Shown here: piece after piece, positions 1 to 10,000 of the stretch | Layout of the letters: each line of letters opens with the position of its first letter | Numbering within the stretch: the stretch's first letter is position 1 | Assembly: GCF_001027745.1 (NCBI RefSeq) | Contig: NZ_LECU01000005.1 | Coordinates: 186,001 to 250,000 of the forward strand | From: Pedobacter sp. BMA | GTDB taxonomy: Bacteria > Bacteroidota > Bacteroidia > Sphingobacteriales > Sphingobacteriaceae | Reading direction: 5' to 3' | DNA: 64,000 bases | Notes under the pieces: model-generated | What the model was told of the DNA's origin: nothing | Database searches by the model: none | What the model saw: only the letters and a program-made list of their open reading frames with translations | Position numbers and translations under genes: made by a program

Positions 1-1
1 A

Positions 2-517
2 TGGAATAACATCTCCTTCTCAGTTTTCTTCCAGGGAGTTGGAAAACAGCAATGGTACCCGAGTACGGAGAGCGAAATGTTCTGGGGCCAATACAACAGG
101 CCATATAACAACATCCCGACCTTTCATTTGGGGAACATGTGGACACCAACTAACACCGATGCCTATTTCCCGCGTACCATGTCAAGGGCAGCGTCGAGCA
201 ATACCAATCGTACACTCGGTGTAGCACAAACGCGCTACCTTCAGAATGTAGCCTACATCCGTATGAAGAACTTACAGGTGGGTTATACCTTACCAAATAA
301 ATGGGTAAATAAAGTAGGTGCACGTTTTGCCAAAGTATTCTTCTCAGGCGAAAACCTCTTCACTTACTCACCAATGTACAAAATCGTAAAAAACACAATA
401 GATGTGGAGAATGCCGTGCCTTCTGATCAGGATTTGAATGCCGGTAGTACCAATGGTGATGGCTATAACTATCCTTTAATGAAAAGTTTCTCACTGGGTT
501 TAAACATTGGATTTTAA
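2..517 (+). CDS. SusC/RagA-type TonB-dependent outer-membrane transporter, C-terminal fragment
   Basis: This is the last 171 residues of a SusC-like TonB-dependent transporter; the rest lies before the window. The frame is open from base 2. The fragment has the features of SusC C-terminal strands: an aromatic-rich segment with FWG, a region with KNLQVGYTLP, then FSGENLFTYSP, and a final strand ending in LGLNIGF with a terminal phenylalanine, as expected for an outer-membrane barrel. A SusD gene follows 23 bp downstream on the same strand, the usual SusC-SusD order. The pair would import oligosaccharides through the outer membrane. Substrate cannot be read from this piece; the GH92 gene nearby hints at mannose-containing glycans. 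Confidence 0.93.
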   Translation, partial: WNNISFSVFFQGVGKQQWYPSTESEMFWGQYNRPYNNIPTFHLGNMWTPTNTDAYFPRTMSRAASSNTNRTLGVAQTRYLQNVAYIRMKNLQVGYTLPNKWVNKVGARFAKVFFSGENLFTYSPMYKIVKNTIDVENAVPSDQDLNAGSTNGDGYNYPLMKSFSLGLNIGF

Positions 518-540
518 TTAAGGATCATTACACAATCAAT

Positions 541-2319
541 ATGAAAAAATTATCTATATTCTTTTTATTGGCCTGCACAGTACTCGCGGCCTGTAAAAAG
601 CTCGATCAGCAACCCGAGGCTACACCAACAAAACAAGCTGTTTTTGGTACCGAAAACGGATTGAAATTATATACCAATTCCTTTTACGGAATGGATTTTA
701 TGCCGAAAAACTCTACTAGCAAAGATGCCATGTCTGATTATCTGGCTGTAAAGGCAGTTGAAGATTTTATTCGTGAAGGTGGTTTCAGTGCAAGCAACAG
801 CTCTGGATGGACCTGGACTGATTTAAGAAACATCAACTATTTTATCCAGAACTGTAACGATCCCGCAGTTCCGGCAACTATCCGCAATAACTACATCGGT
901 ATCGCACGCTATTTCAGGGCTTACTTTTATATGGAGAAAGTAAAACGCTTTGGCGATGTGCCCTGGATTAATAAAGCCTTAAACGCCGACGACCCTCAGT
1001 TATATGCAGGTCGCGATAAACGCGAACTGGTGATGGATTCAGTATTGGCCGATCTTAACTTCGCTATCGCAAACATTTCAGCTCAGGATGATGCCAGCCG
1101 CACAACCGTTACAAAATCGGTAGCCAGTGCTTTCAAATCAAGAGTATGCCTTTTCGAAGGTACTTTTAGAAAGTATCATGATGAGCTTGGTCTTACCGCT
1201 ACAGCAAACAGATGGCTACAGGAATCAGTTAATGCTGCCGATCAGATTATCAAAAGCAAAACTTATTCTATCAATACCAACGGAGGCCCCGGTGTTTCTT
1301 ACCGACAGGTATTCAACAGCAATACCCCTGTTGTAGGCGAAGTAATCCAGTCTGCGGTAGCCGACCTGAACCTGGGTGTACTCAATGAAGCCAACTGGTG
1401 GTGGACAAGTGGTACCTACGGTGCCAAAGCCAGCTTCACGCGCACCTTTATCAATACCTATTTAAATCTAGACGGAACGCCTTTCACCAACAACCCGGCT
1501 TACCGGACCATGCTGTTTAAAGATGAAGTAAAGAACCGCGACTTGCGCCTGAAACAAACCATCCGTCTGGGTGATTATAAAAGAATTACAAATGGGGTGG
1601 CAGTGCCCGCTCCTCCTGTTTTCTCTTACACCTTCACAGGCTATCAGCCCATAAAATGGACACTTGATGATACCTATTATGATGCTGGTGCCTTAAATAC
1701 CAATGCCGTTTCGCTATTCCGTTATGCAGAAGTACTTTTAAACTACGCCGAAGCAAAAGCTGAACTCGGAACATTAACGGATGCCGACTGGGCGTTAACG
1801 GTAGGTGCATTAAGGTCGAGAGCAGGAATTACGGCAGGCCTAACCACCAAACCTACAATAGTTGATCCTTATCTGGTAGCTAACTATTTCCCCGGTATTA
1901 GCGATGCTACTATTCTCGAAGTGAGAAGAGAACGCGGTATTGAACTGAGTCTCGAAGGTCTTCGTTTTGCGGATTTGTTAAGATGGAAAAGAGGCCCGCT
2001 AATGGAACAGGAATGGAATGGCTTTTATGTTCCGGCTTTAACTACCCCACTCGATCTAAATGAAGATGGCGTGCTCGACGTAGCTTTCTATCAGGGAACC
2101 GTTCCCAGCCCGGCTGTCAATGGTGTAACTTACGTCAACGTTTCCCCAAGAACCGCAACTGCCGTAAACTCACAGCTATTGAAAAATGGAACTTCAGGCG
2201 AATTAACCTGGATGAATGAAATCCCTAGAAAATGGAACGACCGCAATTACTACTACCCGATTCCATTGAATGACTTGCAGCGTAATCCCAATCTGAAACA
2301 GAACCCGGGATGGCAATAG
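541..2319 (+). CDS. SusD/RagB-family glycan-binding lipoprotein
   Basis: This 592-residue protein begins with a lipoprotein signal ending in LAAC, so Cys17 should be lipidated and the protein anchored at the outer membrane. The body has SusD features: YFRAYFYMEKVKRFGDVPW near residues 120-140, LFRYAEVLLNYAEAKAE near residue 400 and the C-terminal block RRERGIELSLEGLRFADLLRWKRG, followed by a tail ending in LKQNPGW. SusD proteins cap the SusC barrel and bind glycan at the surface. It lies 23 bp after the SusC fragment and is probably cotranscribed with it. A short LDLNEDGVLD segment resembles a calcium-binding loop, which is common in these loci. A bidirectional terminator follows. Confidence 0.95.
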   Translation: MKKLSIFFLLACTVLAACKKLDQQPEATPTKQAVFGTENGLKLYTNSFYGMDFMPKNSTSKDAMSDYLAVKAVEDFIREGGFSASNSSGWTWTDLRNINYFIQNCNDPAVPATIRNNYIGIARYFRAYFYMEKVKRFGDVPWINKALNADDPQLYAGRDKRELVMDSVLADLNFAIANISAQDDASRTTVTKSVASAFKSRVCLFEGTFRKYHDELGLTATANRWLQESVNAADQIIKSKTYSINTNGGPGVSYRQVFNSNTPVVGEVIQSAVADLNLGVLNEANWWWTSGTYGAKASFTRTFINTYLNLDGTPFTNNPAYRTMLFKDEVKNRDLRLKQTIRLGDYKRITNGVAVPAPPVFSYTFTGYQPIKWTLDDTYYDAGALNTNAVSLFRYAEVLLNYAEAKAELGTLTDADWALTVGALRSRAGITAGLTTKPTIVDPYLVANYFPGISDATILEVRRERGIELSLEGLRFADLLRWKRGPLMEQEWNGFYVPALTTPLDLNEDGVLDVAFYQGTVPSPAVNGVTYVNVSPRTATAVNSQLLKNGTSGELTWMNEIPRKWNDRNYYYPIPLNDLQRNPNLKQNPGWQ

Positions 2320-2375
2320 AATATAACGGGATGGCAGAAGATGCCAGCCCAATCGATCTGTAATTAACGCGCTAA

Positions 2376-2413
2376 AAAAAAATCCTGTAAGCAAAAACTT
2401 ACAGGATTTTTTT
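2376..2413. terminator. Bidirectional hairpin terminator between susD and the GH92 gene
   Basis: A 16-bp perfect stem (2376-2391 with 2398-2413) closes a 6-base loop. The stem has an A-run on one side and a T-run on the other, so it can act as an intrinsic terminator for both convergent transcripts. Confidence 0.9.
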
Positions 2414-2457
2414 GTTAAGCAACCTGGATCTCATTCATCCAATGACCCAATTAACAT

Positions 2458-4716
2458 TTACGGCCTCGCCCCGGCACCTACACCGTAAACACTCCCCGGC
2501 TTAGCACCCATGTAGAATGTCAGCTTGCCACCTTTCAACACATCTTTATGCAGAATATAGGTGTAAGGATGAGGCTTTCCGTTTAATTCAACCTTTTGGA
2601 TATACTTGTTTTGAGCGCTATTATTCACCGATGTGATCATAAAAGTTTTCTGGTTTCCCAAATCGATCGTTGCACTGTTAAATAACGGCGAACCAAATAC
2701 ATACTTTCCTTCAATAGGATTAACAGAGTACATACCCAGAGCACTAAAAGCATACCAGGCACTCATTTGTCCCACATCCTCATTACCGCTTAAGCCATCG
2801 GGCTTAGTGGTGTAAAACTTATCCATCACCTCACGCACCAGTTCAGCTGTCCTCGAAGGTTCGCCGATATAATTATAGAGATAGGTAATGTGGTGACTCG
2901 GTTCATTTCCATGTGCGTATTGACCAATCAGCCCCGAAATATCAGGTGCCGCACTGGCATGTTGCTTAGACGACATGGTGAACAAACTATCCAAACGCTT
3001 TTTGAAATCCTGTTTCCCACCAAGCACATTAATCAGGCTATTCAAATCCTGAGGAACAAAAAACAAGTATTGCCAGGCATTTCCCTCAGTAAAGTCCGAA
3101 GTTTCAGGTTTTGAAAATACAGGATCAAGTGGGCGCTTGAAAGAGCCATCGGCTAAACGACCATTGAAAAAGCCTGCGGCCTTATCAAAGTAAAGCTTGT
3201 AAAGTTCACTTCTTTTCGTAAAGTATGCCGCATCTTCCTTTTTCCCTAACGCCTTCGCCACTTTTGCAATACCTGCATCAGCAACAGCATATTCCATCGC
3301 CCATGCTACCGATTCATGCATTTTATCCGATGGGATATAGCTCAGTTTATTCAAATATTGAAGCCCCATCGAATCCCGCGTAGCTGTATGTTTCATGGCC
3401 TGATAAACTTCTTCTTTTTGTGAAGCATCAATAAGCCCTTTTCCAAAGGCATCGGCCAGAATAATAATCGCCGGATTACCCACCATACAATCGGTTTCAC
3501 TACCCACCAAAGGCCAAACCGGAAGCCGCCCTTGCTGTTGATGAATGGCCAGCATCGACTTGGTAACCTGTTTAACCATGTCAGGCTGAACAATAGTCAT
3601 AAACGGGCTCCATCCACGATAAATATCCCATAACGACATGGTGGTGAGGTTTTTAAACGGCGCGCGCGAATAAACTTTCTTATCCGTGCCCCGGTAATCC
3701 CCATTGGCATCATTAAATAAAGTAGGACCATAATACATATGGAAAAGTGCCGTGTAGAAGATTTCCTTATTGCGGTCACTTTTATCGCTTACCTTAATTT
3801 TAGATAAGGTTTTTTCCCAAACCTGATCAGCCTGCTGCTGGTACTTACTGAAACTCCCGCTTGCAGCCTCAGTCTTCATATTAGCCAGTGCATTTTCTTC
3901 ACTAACGGGCGACAAGGCTACTTTAACCGTCAGATCAGGATTTTTAGCGGCGTCGAAAAACAAAGCCACTTTCGAATGCAAACCTTCAACCTGCTGTGAA
4001 GCCTGAAGCGTGCTGTCGGCATAAAAAGCCGACTTAGTAACAGGCTGCGAGGTTCTCACCGCAAAATACAGGCGCTGATCGCTTGACCAACCCTTAGAAA
4101 ACCGATAGCCGGTGTAGGTCGAGTCATTTACTTTTTTAATAAATGTCTTTACCGGTTTATCCCAGTTCATGGAAAATCCCAGATCAATCAGAATGTGGGC
4201 ATTATCTGTTTTATTGTAATGATACTGATGAATCCCCACACGCTCTGTAGCCGTTAGCCTGGCATCAACATCATATTTATCCAGGTGAACAGCATAGTAG
4301 CCCGGGTGGCATACCTCCGATTTCTTGCTGAACATTGAACCGTAACCAGTTTCAGGTTGATCAAACTTCATTGGGTAAAGCTGTACAGCGCCATTTGCGG
4401 GAACTACCATAATGTCGTTCAGGTCTCCTATTCCCGTACCACTCAAGTGGGTATGCGTAAAACCAAGAATCTCCCGACTCAAATAATTGTAGCCCGAACA
4501 CCAGTCCCAGCCATTAAATTTATCCCAGCTACGCCCTATTTGCGTAGGACCAAGTTGTACGGCACCGAAAGGCACATTCGCACCCACAAACACGTGACCG
4601 TGGTCTTCAGAACCAATAAAAGGATTTACGTAACTCGTTAAGGATTTTTGCTGTGCGTAAACTGCGGCTGAGGTCATCAAACCAGCAATACACATCGTAA
4701 TTGTTTTCTTTAGCAT
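2458..4716 (-). CDS. Secreted GH92 alpha-mannosidase
   Basis: This 752-residue protein has a signal peptide ending in VYAQ and the full GH92 layout: an N-terminal beta-sandwich opening with VNPFIG and GANVPFGAVQLGP, then an (alpha/alpha)6 barrel. Diagnostic motifs include THTHLSGTG, EGNAWQY (Glu544, a candidate general acid), GNEPSHH (Glu605) and GNEDVGQMSAWY (Glu646/Asp647, the position of the catalytic base carboxylates). GH92 enzymes are calcium-dependent, inverting exo-alpha-mannosidases. The gene converges on the SusC/SusD pair and diverges from GH97. It may belong to the first glycan locus or stand alone. Linkage preference (1,2, 1,3 or others) cannot be told from the sequence. Confidence 0.93.
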   Translation of the reverse strand: MLKKTITMCIAGLMTSAAVYAQQKSLTSYVNPFIGSEDHGHVFVGANVPFGAVQLGPTQIGRSWDKFNGWDWCSGYNYLSREILGFTHTHLSGTGIGDLNDIMVVPANGAVQLYPMKFDQPETGYGSMFSKKSEVCHPGYYAVHLDKYDVDARLTATERVGIHQYHYNKTDNAHILIDLGFSMNWDKPVKTFIKKVNDSTYTGYRFSKGWSSDQRLYFAVRTSQPVTKSAFYADSTLQASQQVEGLHSKVALFFDAAKNPDLTVKVALSPVSEENALANMKTEAASGSFSKYQQQADQVWEKTLSKIKVSDKSDRNKEIFYTALFHMYYGPTLFNDANGDYRGTDKKVYSRAPFKNLTTMSLWDIYRGWSPFMTIVQPDMVKQVTKSMLAIHQQQGRLPVWPLVGSETDCMVGNPAIIILADAFGKGLIDASQKEEVYQAMKHTATRDSMGLQYLNKLSYIPSDKMHESVAWAMEYAVADAGIAKVAKALGKKEDAAYFTKRSELYKLYFDKAAGFFNGRLADGSFKRPLDPVFSKPETSDFTEGNAWQYLFFVPQDLNSLINVLGGKQDFKKRLDSLFTMSSKQHASAAPDISGLIGQYAHGNEPSHHITYLYNYIGEPSRTAELVREVMDKFYTTKPDGLSGNEDVGQMSAWYAFSALGMYSVNPIEGKYVFGSPLFNSATIDLGNQKTFMITSVNNSAQNKYIQKVELNGKPHPYTYILHKDVLKGGKLTFYMGAKPGSVYGVGAGARP

Positions 4717-5072
4717 TTGTGTAAGTTATTATTCGGAAAATGAGCGCTGTTAGACTCGCCTAAAATAAGAGATTTCATTTATAAAATGACCTGATTTGGA
4801 ATTTTTGTTTAAACGTTTTAGTAGATGGCAATATTGGCCTCACAACCTCTAAACCCACATTGTAAACAATGCCTCTGATCAAAAAGCAGAAAAATTGTTA
4901 TAAACGTTACAATAACATTTAAAAATAATCCTAATATTTGTCTCTCAAAACTGATCAAATAACAAAACCAAATATTACCGGAAAAAGGGTAAAAATCATT
5001 CAATGCGAAGATCATTTGCAACCGCGTTAAACTGATGAAATCCTTCGGAACCATCCTAACCGATACACTAAA
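4717..5072. promoter_or_regulatory. Divergent control region between GH92 and GH97 with inverted repeats
   Basis: This 356-bp AT-rich gap carries both divergent promoters and no gene. Two sites share an AAACGTT core: 4805-4820 and 4895-4911. The second is flanked by perfect 6-bp arms, TGTTAT (4896-4901) and ATAACA (4912-4917). A small palindrome, CATTGT-AA-ACAATG, lies at 4858-4871. These resemble operators of LacI-type or similar dimeric regulators, but no regulator can be assigned. I found no full TTG-N19-TAnnTTTG promoter match. Confidence 0.4.
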
Positions 5073-7025
5073 ATGAAACACCTGAAATTCATCCTCTTCG
5101 CTCTTGTGCTCAACTGTTCATACACGCTGTCATTTGCGCAGGACCTGAGCGTCACAAGTCCGGATCAAAAACTCCTGGTCAAAATCAATATTGAACAGGG
5201 AAAACTTTTTTACAAGGTAAGTCTCGCCGGCAAAGAAATGCTCGAATGGTCGCCATTAGGACTTAAAGGAAAACAGATGGATTTATCATCAGGTCTAAAG
5301 CTTACGGATAAGCAGTTACGCCAGATCGATCAAAACTACACCGAGCCCAAAATTAAAATCAGCACGGTAAGATACCAGGCCAATGAGCTCACCTGCAAAT
5401 TTGAAAATGAGAAAAAGAACAAAATTGAACTCGTATTCCGCTTAAGCAATAACGATATTGCTTTCCGGTACCAGATCCCACAAACAGGCGAATCCGCCAA
5501 TTTTATTATTGATGAGGAACTGAGCGGATACAAATTTCCTGCGCAAACCACTACTTTTTTAACCCCGCAGGCCACGCCAATGATCGGCTGGATGAAAACC
5601 AAACCCAGTTATGAGGAAGAATACAATCCCGATCAGGCTATGGGCGTTCCATCGAAATATGGTGTAGGCTACACCTTCCCTGCCCTTTTTCACCTGGGCG
5701 ACAAAGGATGGGTATTGCTCTCCGAAACAGGAGTGAATTCGCTATACTGCGGATCGAAATTGAGCGAAGGCACAAAAGACGGCAATTACAAAATCGCTTT
5801 CCCGGAGCCTGGTGAAAATAATGGAATGGGCCGTGCAAATCCAACCATTCCCCTTCCCGGAAACACGCCCTGGCGAACCATAACCGTAGGTAGCACCCTA
5901 AAGCCAATTACAGAAACAACCATCCCTTTCGATGTAGTTGAACCTCAATACGAGGCTTCAAAAAAATATACCTTCGGACGCTCCACCTGGAGCTGGTTGT
6001 TATGGCAGGACGCCAGTATCAAGTACGATGACCAGAAAACATTTATTGATCTGGCCGCTTCAATGGGTTATGAATTTGCACTCATTGATGGTGGCTGGGA
6101 GAAAAATATCGGCTATAAAAAAACGGAAGAGTTGATCGCCTATGCAAAAACCAAAGGCGTAGGCATATGCCTCTGGTACAACTCCAACGGATTCTGGAAT
6201 GATGCTCCTCAGGATCCTAAAGGCAGGATGAACACCGCCTCAGCGAGAAAACAGGAAATGGCCTGGATGCAACGCATGGGTGTTAAAGGTATTAAGGTGG
6301 ATTTCTTCGGTGGCGATAAACAGGAAACCATGAAACTATACGAAGACATCCTGTCTGATGCCAATACCTTCGGATTGACCGTAATTTTCCACGGCTGTAC
6401 CCTTCCACGCGGATGGGAACGCATGTATCCCAATTATGTGGGTAGTGAAGCGGTACTGGCTTCTGAAAACCTCGTCTTTACCCAACATGCAAATGATATG
6501 GAAGCATTCAATGCCACCCTACACCCCTTTATCCGTAATGCTGTTGGGGCAATGGAATTCGGACCCGTACTTTTAAACAAGCGCCACAATAAGAAAAACG
6601 ACGGTGGCACCACCAGAAAAACCACCGAAACCTTTCAGATTGCCACCGCTGTACTTTTTCAGAGCCCGGTGCAAAACTTTGGCATTACCCCAAATAACCT
6701 CACAGATGTATCCGCTCCTGTAATAGATTTCATGAAAAAAGTACCCACAACATGGGACAATACCCTTTTCTTAGACGGATATCCTGGGAAATATTGCGTT
6801 ATCGCCCGTCGTCACGGAGATCAATGGTATGTAGCAGCAATCAATGCAGAAAAAACAGAAAAAAATATTACCGTAACGCTTCCATTTCTAACCGGTAACG
6901 ACCTTTCCGTGTACGACGATGCTGCAGACCGCACACCCCAGCTGAAACAGATGAAGCTCAATAAAGCCAGACAGGTTAAGTTGAAACTGCTCCCTGACGG
7001 TGGAACAGTATTGGTCGGAAAATAG
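5073..7025 (+). CDS. GH97 glycoside hydrolase, probably a retaining alpha-galactosidase
   Basis: The protein has 650 residues with a signal peptide ending in SFAQ. It follows the GH97 plan: an N-terminal beta-super-sandwich (about 24-290), a catalytic barrel (about 300-560) and a C-terminal beta-domain. In the barrel GIKVDFFGGD places Asp410 where retaining GH97 enzymes have their nucleophile, and SEAVLASEN places Glu465 55 residues later, the same spacing I recall for the pair in the Bacteroides alpha-galactosidase BtGal97b. Inverting SusB-type alpha-glucosidases use glutamates as base instead. The choice of alpha-galactosidase is therefore a motif-based inference. The gene heads the locus and is followed 31 bp later by the sensor-regulator. 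Confidence 0.9.
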   Translation: MKHLKFILFALVLNCSYTLSFAQDLSVTSPDQKLLVKINIEQGKLFYKVSLAGKEMLEWSPLGLKGKQMDLSSGLKLTDKQLRQIDQNYTEPKIKISTVRYQANELTCKFENEKKNKIELVFRLSNNDIAFRYQIPQTGESANFIIDEELSGYKFPAQTTTFLTPQATPMIGWMKTKPSYEEEYNPDQAMGVPSKYGVGYTFPALFHLGDKGWVLLSETGVNSLYCGSKLSEGTKDGNYKIAFPEPGENNGMGRANPTIPLPGNTPWRTITVGSTLKPITETTIPFDVVEPQYEASKKYTFGRSTWSWLLWQDASIKYDDQKTFIDLAASMGYEFALIDGGWEKNIGYKKTEELIAYAKTKGVGICLWYNSNGFWNDAPQDPKGRMNTASARKQEMAWMQRMGVKGIKVDFFGGDKQETMKLYEDILSDANTFGLTVIFHGCTLPRGWERMYPNYVGSEAVLASENLVFTQHANDMEAFNATLHPFIRNAVGAMEFGPVLLNKRHNKKNDGGTTRKTTETFQIATAVLFQSPVQNFGITPNNLTDVSAPVIDFMKKVPTTWDNTLFLDGYPGKYCVIARRHGDQWYVAAINAEKTEKNITVTLPFLTGNDLSVYDDAADRTPQLKQMKLNKARQVKLKLLPDGGTVLVGK

Positions 7026-7056
7026 CCGGGAAAACTGGTTGCAATGTATTGAAGAT

Positions 7057-10000
7057 ATGGAAATGAGGTTGAGGTTGATCATTGTTCTTTGCGTGTACTC
7101 CCTTTCGCTTTGGGCCCAGCCCAACCAGGCGAAATATCTTTCCCTGCAGGAAGGTTTGTCCAGTCAGCAGGTAATTGATGTAGTGCACGATCACGATGGC
7201 TTTGTGTGGATTGCCACCGAAATGGGACTCAACCGTTTTGCGAGCAATTCCTTCAAGCATTTTTACAAGTCTGAAAAATCTGATGGTTCTTCTGTAAACA
7301 GCAACGAAATCAACACACTGCTGTACGATAACGATAAGCTCTACATTGGTACCCGTGCTAACGGATTAAATGTTTACGATACCAGAACCAACCAGTTTTC
7401 CTATTACCTGCACAGCGATAAAGATCCCCAATCGCTGGCTACAAACGACATTACCGACATCATCAAATCGGCTAATGGTAACCTATGGCTGGCAACCTAC
7501 CATCAGGGGGTACAGCAATTCGACCCGGTAAAAAAAATCTTTAAACGTTTCAACAGAAAAAATATTCCGGGTTTACCCGAAAATAGTATCTGGTCGCTGG
7601 CAGAAGATCAAACAGGTAAACTATACATTGGCCATGTCAATAAGGGCGTATCCATCCTGGATCCCAAAAACCACTCGGTTACAGTGCTCAGCACCGCTGG
7701 AAATTTGCTCCCTGATAACGAAGTCAAATCACTTTTCTGCGACAACTTCAACAACATCTGGATTGGAACCAGAAAGGGACTGGCCATCTATCATCCTTCA
7801 ACCCGGCAAATTCAAAGGGTCAGCCTCTCAGAAAAAAGCAGAAATGGCCTCGAACCATTTGTCTACTCCATCAAAGAAATTAACGGGGACATATGGATTG
7901 GCGCAGAATCATCGCAGCTGTTCATCCTCAAAACAAATGACCTTGCAAAGGCAGTGATGCCGAAAATCACCTCCATCACCCCTTTCTATCTTAAAAGAGG
8001 AAATACCTCATCTGTGCAAAGCATCGATCTCGATCAGTTTGGCAATATTTGGATGGGCATATACAGCGGTGGTATTGCGTTCGTCAGTCACGTAAAACCT
8101 TTCTTCTCCATATTATCAACAGAAAATTTGATGCAGGCAGAAGGCAAACCTGCTACGGTGACGAGCATACTTAATAATCGCGACAATAGTGTCTGGTTAG
8201 GTACTGTTGGTGATGGCATTCTCCAAATTGATGCCAATGGGAAAGTGAGCAGGAAAAATATGCGTAACAGTGGCATCGCTGACGACTTTCTGCTCTCCGG
8301 CTTGCAGGATAGCGATAACAACAAATGGTATGGTTTACAGAATGGTGGTGTATCCTTTTATGACCCAAAAACCCAAGCCTGGAAAAAAATCAATGCCGGA
8401 GAAAAAATGTCTTCCGTAAGGGCCATCGTTGAAGACAAAGAGGGAAATATTTGTTTTGCAGCCGAAGAAGGGCTTTTCATTCACAATCCCCGCACCGGAT
8501 CTTTCAAAAAAATTGTAACCAACACACCCATGCTGGGAGATTATGCCCCCCGCACACTCATAGAAGACAATAAGGGAAACATGTGGATTGGTACCTATGG
8601 ACAGGGGATTTACATATTTAACCACGATGGAAAACTGATTCAAAGAATTTCTAAGGGTCAGGGCATCAACAGCAACACCATCAACCAGCTCTTTGCCGAT
8701 AAACAAAATAACATCTGGATTGCCACCAACGAAGGTATCGCATTCCACAAAGCCAATACCTTACCAGGTCATATCCAAAACATCATCCCACCGGGAGGCG
8801 ATGCCTGGCTAACCATAAACGCCATTGCAGAAGATGCCGGTGGAAACATCTGGTGCGCCACACGCTCAGGAATTTTGCGTTATATTCCAGGAAAAAAACG
8901 GTTCTTAAGCTATGATCAGGCATTCGGTTTACCACTAGGTGGTTTCACCATTAACAGCGTGGGGAAAGACCCGGCAGGACAAATCTTCTTCGGAATGCCG
9001 GCTGGCGTGTGCTATTTTAATCCTTTAAACATTCCACTTACCCTGCCAGAATCCCCTATTAAAATCAGCCGCTTCATGGTATTCAATACCGGTGAAACGC
9101 ATGCACAATCCGAAAAATACCCGGGAATTTCCGAAGAAATCGCGCTTAATCATGATGAAAACAGCTTCCGTGTGGAACTGGCGGTAATGGACTATGCCCT
9201 GCACGATATGGTGGAATTTAGCTATCAGCTTCACGGACGCGATGAAAAATGGGTATTTCTGGGCGATGAGAAAAACCTCGATTTCAGGAACATCCCACAC
9301 GGCAGCTATGAACTTCGCATCCGTACCAGGCTAAAAAATGAAACCTGGTCGCAGGATTACAAAAAACTCCTGATCAGGGTTTCCCCTCCTTTTTACCTCA
9401 GTACCCTGGCCATGATAATCTACGCACTGGTGCTTATCTCAGTTATCATCACCCTGGTTTTATTTCACATCAGAAAAGTATATGCCGAGGCCGAGCTTCG
9501 GGTAAAAAAACTGCAGATAGAGCAGGATGGGAAATTAAACATGGAAAGGATGAATTTCTACACCAACATCACCCACGAACTGCGCACACCCTTAACCCTC
9601 ATTCTTGGGCCACTCGAAGACCTCCTTCATGAAGAGAAGCTGGCCACAAAACATAGAGAAGGCGTGCTGATGGTTCAGAAAAATGCAAACAGGCTGTTCT
9701 CACTGGTAAATCAGTTGCTTGAATTCCGTAAGGTAGAATCACAATATAAACCATTGGTTTTGGGTGAAGATTTTTTAGGTGAACTGGTACAACATATTGT
9801 GCAGAAATACAGCGAAGCCAATACCAACAGCAACCTGGAAATTCGCTGCAAAATTGAACAGGAAGATATTAAAACTATTTTCGACGCAGAAATTGTGCAA
9901 TTGATTCTGGATAACCTTCTGTCCAATGCCTGCAAGTATACCACATCGGGAAGTATCGAAGTCCGCCTGCGATACGAACAGGATCCGCTCAGTACCAGTG

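Noticed and set aside
7000..7056. GTG start for the hybrid sensor
   Set aside because: It would overlap GH97 and place 19 residues in front of a normal signal peptide.
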